From positions 49,230-54,557 of the forward strand of contig PMJK01000096.1 in NCBI GenBank assembly GCA_003158505.1: a stretch of DNA of 5,328 nt, written 5' to 3'. The position numbers and the translations under genes were made by a program. Below are positions 2,715-5,328 of the stretch, in pieces. Origin of the DNA: Holophagaceae bacterium. GTDB lineage: Bacteria; Acidobacteriota; Holophagae; Holophagales; Holophagaceae. The notes below the pieces were generated by a model. It was given only the letters and a program-made list of their open reading frames with translations, was not told the DNA's origin and ran no database searches. Every line of letters starts with the position of its first letter. Position 1 is the first letter of the stretch.

Positions 2715-5328
2715 AGACCCGACTCCCCGAACATGGCCCCACTGAGACTCCGCGGTTCTGGCGGACCCTTGAGGAACGCATTGAGACGCCGGAGGCCCAG
2801 CGGGCCGCCCAGGACGAATTCCTTCCCGGCGCCCTGCCTACCATCTACGACGATGTGCATGGCTTGCCGCCCCAGGACGGATTTTCCCGCCGAGACTTCT
2901 TCGGGCTCGTGGGCGCAGCTGCCGCGCTGGCCGCCACTGTGGCCTGCGACCGGAAGGGACAGGGGACGGTGGTGCCCTACACCAAGCGTCCTGTAGAGGT
3001 CGTGCCCGGCGTGGCCAACTACTATGCCAGCGCCTTTCAGGAAGGTCGCCGGGTCTACCCCGTGCTGGTGAAGACCCGGGAAGGCCGCCCCATCCTCATC
3101 TCGGGCAACGACGAACACCCGGGCGTCAAGGGCAAGACCAGCCCCCGCGCCATGGCTGACGTGCTCCGTCTCTACGATCCCGACCGCCTCCGCGCGCCCA
3201 AGCTCGAAGGGCGGACCCTGGGCTGGACCGAAGCCGAAAGCGGCCTCCACCAGGCCCTGCTGGCGGCCAAGAGCGCCGGGAAGCCTGTGCTGCTGCTATC
3301 GGGTGCCCTGGTCTCCCCCACGCGGAAGGCCCTGCTGTCGGATCTCAAGGCGGCCCTCCCCACCCTGGAACACCTGGCGATGGAACCGGCCGCAGGCGAT
3401 GCCGCCGAGGAAGCCGCCAAGGCAAGCTGCGGGCAGGCGGTGGAGATCCAACCCCGGCTGGCGAAGGCCAAAGTCATCCTGTCCCTCGGCGCCGATTTCC
3501 TGAATGGCGAGGACCCCGAAGCCCTCGCGGCCTGGGGGGCGAAGCGCCGCCTGAAGGGTGCGCATGAGGCCATCAACCGCCTTTGGGTCATAGAGGGGCC
3601 GTTGACCCTCACGGGCACCAACGCCGATGTCCGGATTCCGGTTGCGCCTTCACGGATGGGCGCCATGGCTTTCGCCCTGGCGAAGGAACTTGCATCCAAG
3701 GGCGTCGCGCTGCCAACCGGCACAGACCTTTCGTCTATCTCGGCGGGGACACCCGCCGAGCTCAGGGACTCCGCCAAGCTCTGGTCCAGCCTAGTGAAGG
3801 ACCTTCATCATGCAGGCCGGAACGCCGTCGTCCTCTGTGGCGCCCAGATGCCCGCCGAGGCCCACCAGGCCGCTCACCTGCTGAATGCCATGCTCGCCTC
3901 GGAAGCCGTCGCCGTGCGCGCCGCCGAGCCCTTGGCCACCGTGAAGGACCTCGAGGTGGCGGCCAAGGGCATGACCGAAGGCCACTATGCCGCTGTGGTC
4001 TTCTGGGATGTGAACCCCGCCTACACCTCTCCCAGGGCCGCCGCCTGGAAGGAGGCCGTCGCCAAAGTGCCTTCCCGCACCTGGATCGGTCAGGTGGAGG
4101 ATGAGACGTCCGCTCAGTGCCAGCTGCTGCTGCCCGAGAACCACTGGCTGGAGAGCTGGGGAGATTTCACCACGGAAGGCGCGGAGGTCCTTCAGCAGCC
4201 CACCATCGGCACCCTCTATGACACCCGCCAGGGCGAGGACGTGCTCCTCGGCGTCCTCAAGGCCCTGGGTGCCGCGGTCCCCGAGAGCTACCACGCCTAC
4301 CTCCAGAACCACTGGCAAAAGACCCTGCCCACCGGCACCTCGTTCGAGCAGGCCCTCCATGATGGCCTCGTGAAGGTGGAGGACAGGGCATCCGCGCCCG
4401 CCTTCAGGGGAACATCGGTGTCCGCCGCGGCCAGGAAGGCCGCGGAATCCAAGGCCCAGGATCTGGAACTGGTACTCTTCCCGGGCTTCGCGACCCACGA
4501 CGGCCGCCATGCCAACAATAGCTGGCTGCAGGAGACCCCGGATCCCGTCACCAAGATGACCTGGGACAACCCGCTATCGCTATCCGTACAGGATGCGACA
4601 ATGCTGGGCATCCAGGAGGGGGACTTGGTCTCCCTGTCCCTGGATGGCGCCACGATCAAGCTCCCGGCCATCATCCAGCCGGGCCAAGCCAAGGGCGTCC
4701 TGGCCCTGGCCCTGGGCTACGGGCGCAGCACCGGCGGTGTAGCCAGGGGCGTGGGGGTCAACGCCTTCCCACTGATGGGTCTGGATCCGGCCAGCGCCAA
4801 CCTTCGCAAGGGTGCGCGCCTCACCAAGGCCGGCGGGAGCAAGGAACTCTCCCGCACCCAGCGCCATCACCGCATGGAAGGCCGCGACCTCGTCCGCTCC
4901 CTCACCATGGAGGAGTTCGAGCAGCATCCCCAGGGCCATCACCACGGACCCGAACTGGTCTCGCTCTACGAGGAACAGAAGTTCCCGGACCACAAGTGGG
5001 GCATGGTCATCGACCTGGCGGCTTGTGTGGGCTGCTCGGCCTGCGTCGTCGCTTGCCAGTCGGAGAACAATGTGCCCGTGGTGGGTCCCGAGCAGGTAGC
5101 CCGCGGCCGCGAGATGCACTGGATCCGCATCGATCGCTACTACGAAGGGGAGTTGGAGAACCCGAAGGTGGTCCACCAGCCCATGCTCTGCCAGCACTGC
5201 GACAACGCGCCCTGCGAAAACGTCTGCCCGGTGAACGCCACCAACCACAGCCCCGATGGGCTCAACCAGATGGCCTACAACCGCTGCGTGGGCACCCGCT
5301 ACTGCGCCAACAACTGCCCCTACAAGGT
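2711..5328 (+). CDS. actB: Alternative complex III subunit ActB, molybdoenzyme-like plus iron-sulfur protein (3' end outside the window)
   Basis: First 872 residues of the large periplasmic ACIII subunit, which carries electrons from quinol oxidation to the heme subunits. It begins with the extended ACIII-type N-terminus (FWRTLEERIETPEAQ, near residues 16-30), then a late Tat signal SRRDFF (59-64), a hydrophobic stretch and Cys79 in TVAC, a possible lipid-attachment site. Residues of about 80-740 resemble the large subunit of the molybdopterin oxidoreductase family but lack its N-terminal Cys cluster; in known ACIII this domain carries no molybdenum cofactor. A His-rich linker (QHPQGHHHG) leads to the ferredoxin-like domain: CVGCSACVVAC (Cys772, 775, 778, 782), CQHCDNAPCENVC (Cys827, 830, 835, 839) and CVGTRYCANNC (Cys859, 865, 869), the last with Thr862 where a fourth Cys would be. 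The remaining Cys ligands, including those paired with these motifs, lie beyond the edge. The ATG at 2711 is preferred; an in-frame GTG at 2699 is the alternative. ActC should follow. Confidence 0.94.
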   Translation, partial: MKTRLPEHGPTETPRFWRTLEERIETPEAQRAAQDEFLPGALPTIYDDVHGLPPQDGFSRRDFFGLVGAAAALAATVACDRKGQGTVVPYTKRPVEVVPGVANYYASAFQEGRRVYPVLVKTREGRPILISGNDEHPGVKGKTSPRAMADVLRLYDPDRLRAPKLEGRTLGWTEAESGLHQALLAAKSAGKPVLLLSGALVSPTRKALLSDLKAALPTLEHLAMEPAAGDAAEEAAKASCGQAVEIQPRLAKAKVILSLGADFLNGEDPEALAAWGAKRRLKGAHEAINRLWVIEGPLTLTGTNADVRIPVAPSRMGAMAFALAKELASKGVALPTGTDLSSISAGTPAELRDSAKLWSSLVKDLHHAGRNAVVLCGAQMPAEAHQAAHLLNAMLASEAVAVRAAEPLATVKDLEVAAKGMTEGHYAAVVFWDVNPAYTSPRAAAWKEAVAKVPSRTWIGQVEDETSAQCQLLLPENHWLESWGDFTTEGAEVLQQPTIGTLYDTRQGEDVLLGVLKALGAAVPESYHAYLQNHWQKTLPTGTSFEQALHDGLVKVEDRASAPAFRGTSVSAAARKAAESKAQDLELVLFPGFATHDGRHANNSWLQETPDPVTKMTWDNPLSLSVQDATMLGIQEGDLVSLSLDGATIKLPAIIQPGQAKGVLALALGYGRSTGGVARGVGVNAFPLMGLDPASANLRKGARLTKAGGSKELSRTQRHHRMEGRDLVRSLTMEEFEQHPQGHHHGPELVSLYEEQKFPDHKWGMVIDLAACVGCSACVVACQSENNVPVVGPEQVARGREMHWIRIDRYYEGELENPKVVHQPMLCQHCDNAPCENVCPVNATNHSPDGLNQMAYNRCVGTRYCANNCPYK

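Noticed and set aside
2690..4510. Several other long minus-strand and alternate + strand frames within actB
   Set aside because: All are shadows of the continuous actB frame, which is open from 2711 to the window end and matches the family throughout.
4580..5248. Long minus-strand ORF (222 codons) opposite the actB iron-sulfur domain
   Set aside because: GC-rich genes commonly leave open antisense frames. The + strand here has unmistakable cysteine motifs, and the antisense product shows no recognisable domain.
1..5328. CRISPR arrays, insertion sequences, tRNA or rRNA genes
   Set aside because: I found no regularly spaced repeats, no transposase-like frames or long terminal inverted repeats, and no tRNA or rRNA signatures.

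Overview
The window is a GC-rich bacterial segment, with all supportable genes on the + strand. It holds two transcription-unit pieces separated by a roughly 400-base intergenic stretch. The combination of an alternative complex III (ACIII) operon with this GC content fits several Gram-negative phyla, such as Acidobacteriota, Planctomycetota, myxobacteria-like lineages and Rhodothermota. My guess is an Acidobacteriota/Holophagae-like organism, but that is inference from gene style and cannot be proved here. The lnt gene and the Tat-type signal show a Gram-negative-type envelope.

Left part (1-1540): a tightly packed, translationally coupled cluster. It consists of the 3' end of apolipoprotein N-acyltransferase (lnt), a GNAT-fold acetyltransferase (start shares one base with the lnt stop) and a Maf nucleotide pyrophosphatase (GTG start overlaps the GNAT stop by four bases). 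These are general housekeeping functions: lipoprotein maturation, an unknown acetylation, and removal of non-canonical nucleotides.

Middle (1541-1938): no convincing protein gene. It contains a sharply AT-rich patch (20 G/C in 1621-1680), a possible sigma70-like promoter, two successive RNA hairpins with a T6 tract after the second, and a short inverted repeat just before the actA ribosome binding site. It probably ends the upstream unit, starts the downstream one, or both. A short leader or small RNA is possible.

Right part (1939-5328, open at the end): the start of an ACIII (act) operon. It encodes ActA, a membrane-anchored pentaheme cytochrome c; a 63-residue unrecognised small ORF; and ActB, the large periplasmic iron-sulfur subunit with a molybdoenzyme-like domain that lacks an N-terminal cluster, cut at residue 872. 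ACIII oxidises membrane quinol and passes electrons through the iron-sulfur and heme subunits to cytochrome c or directly to a terminal oxidase. ActC and the remaining act genes would be expected beyond the right edge.

The least explained features are the small ORF between actA and actB, with a chain of two ATGA stop/start overlaps leading into actB, and the structured leader before actA. I see no CRISPR array, mobile element, tRNA or rRNA.
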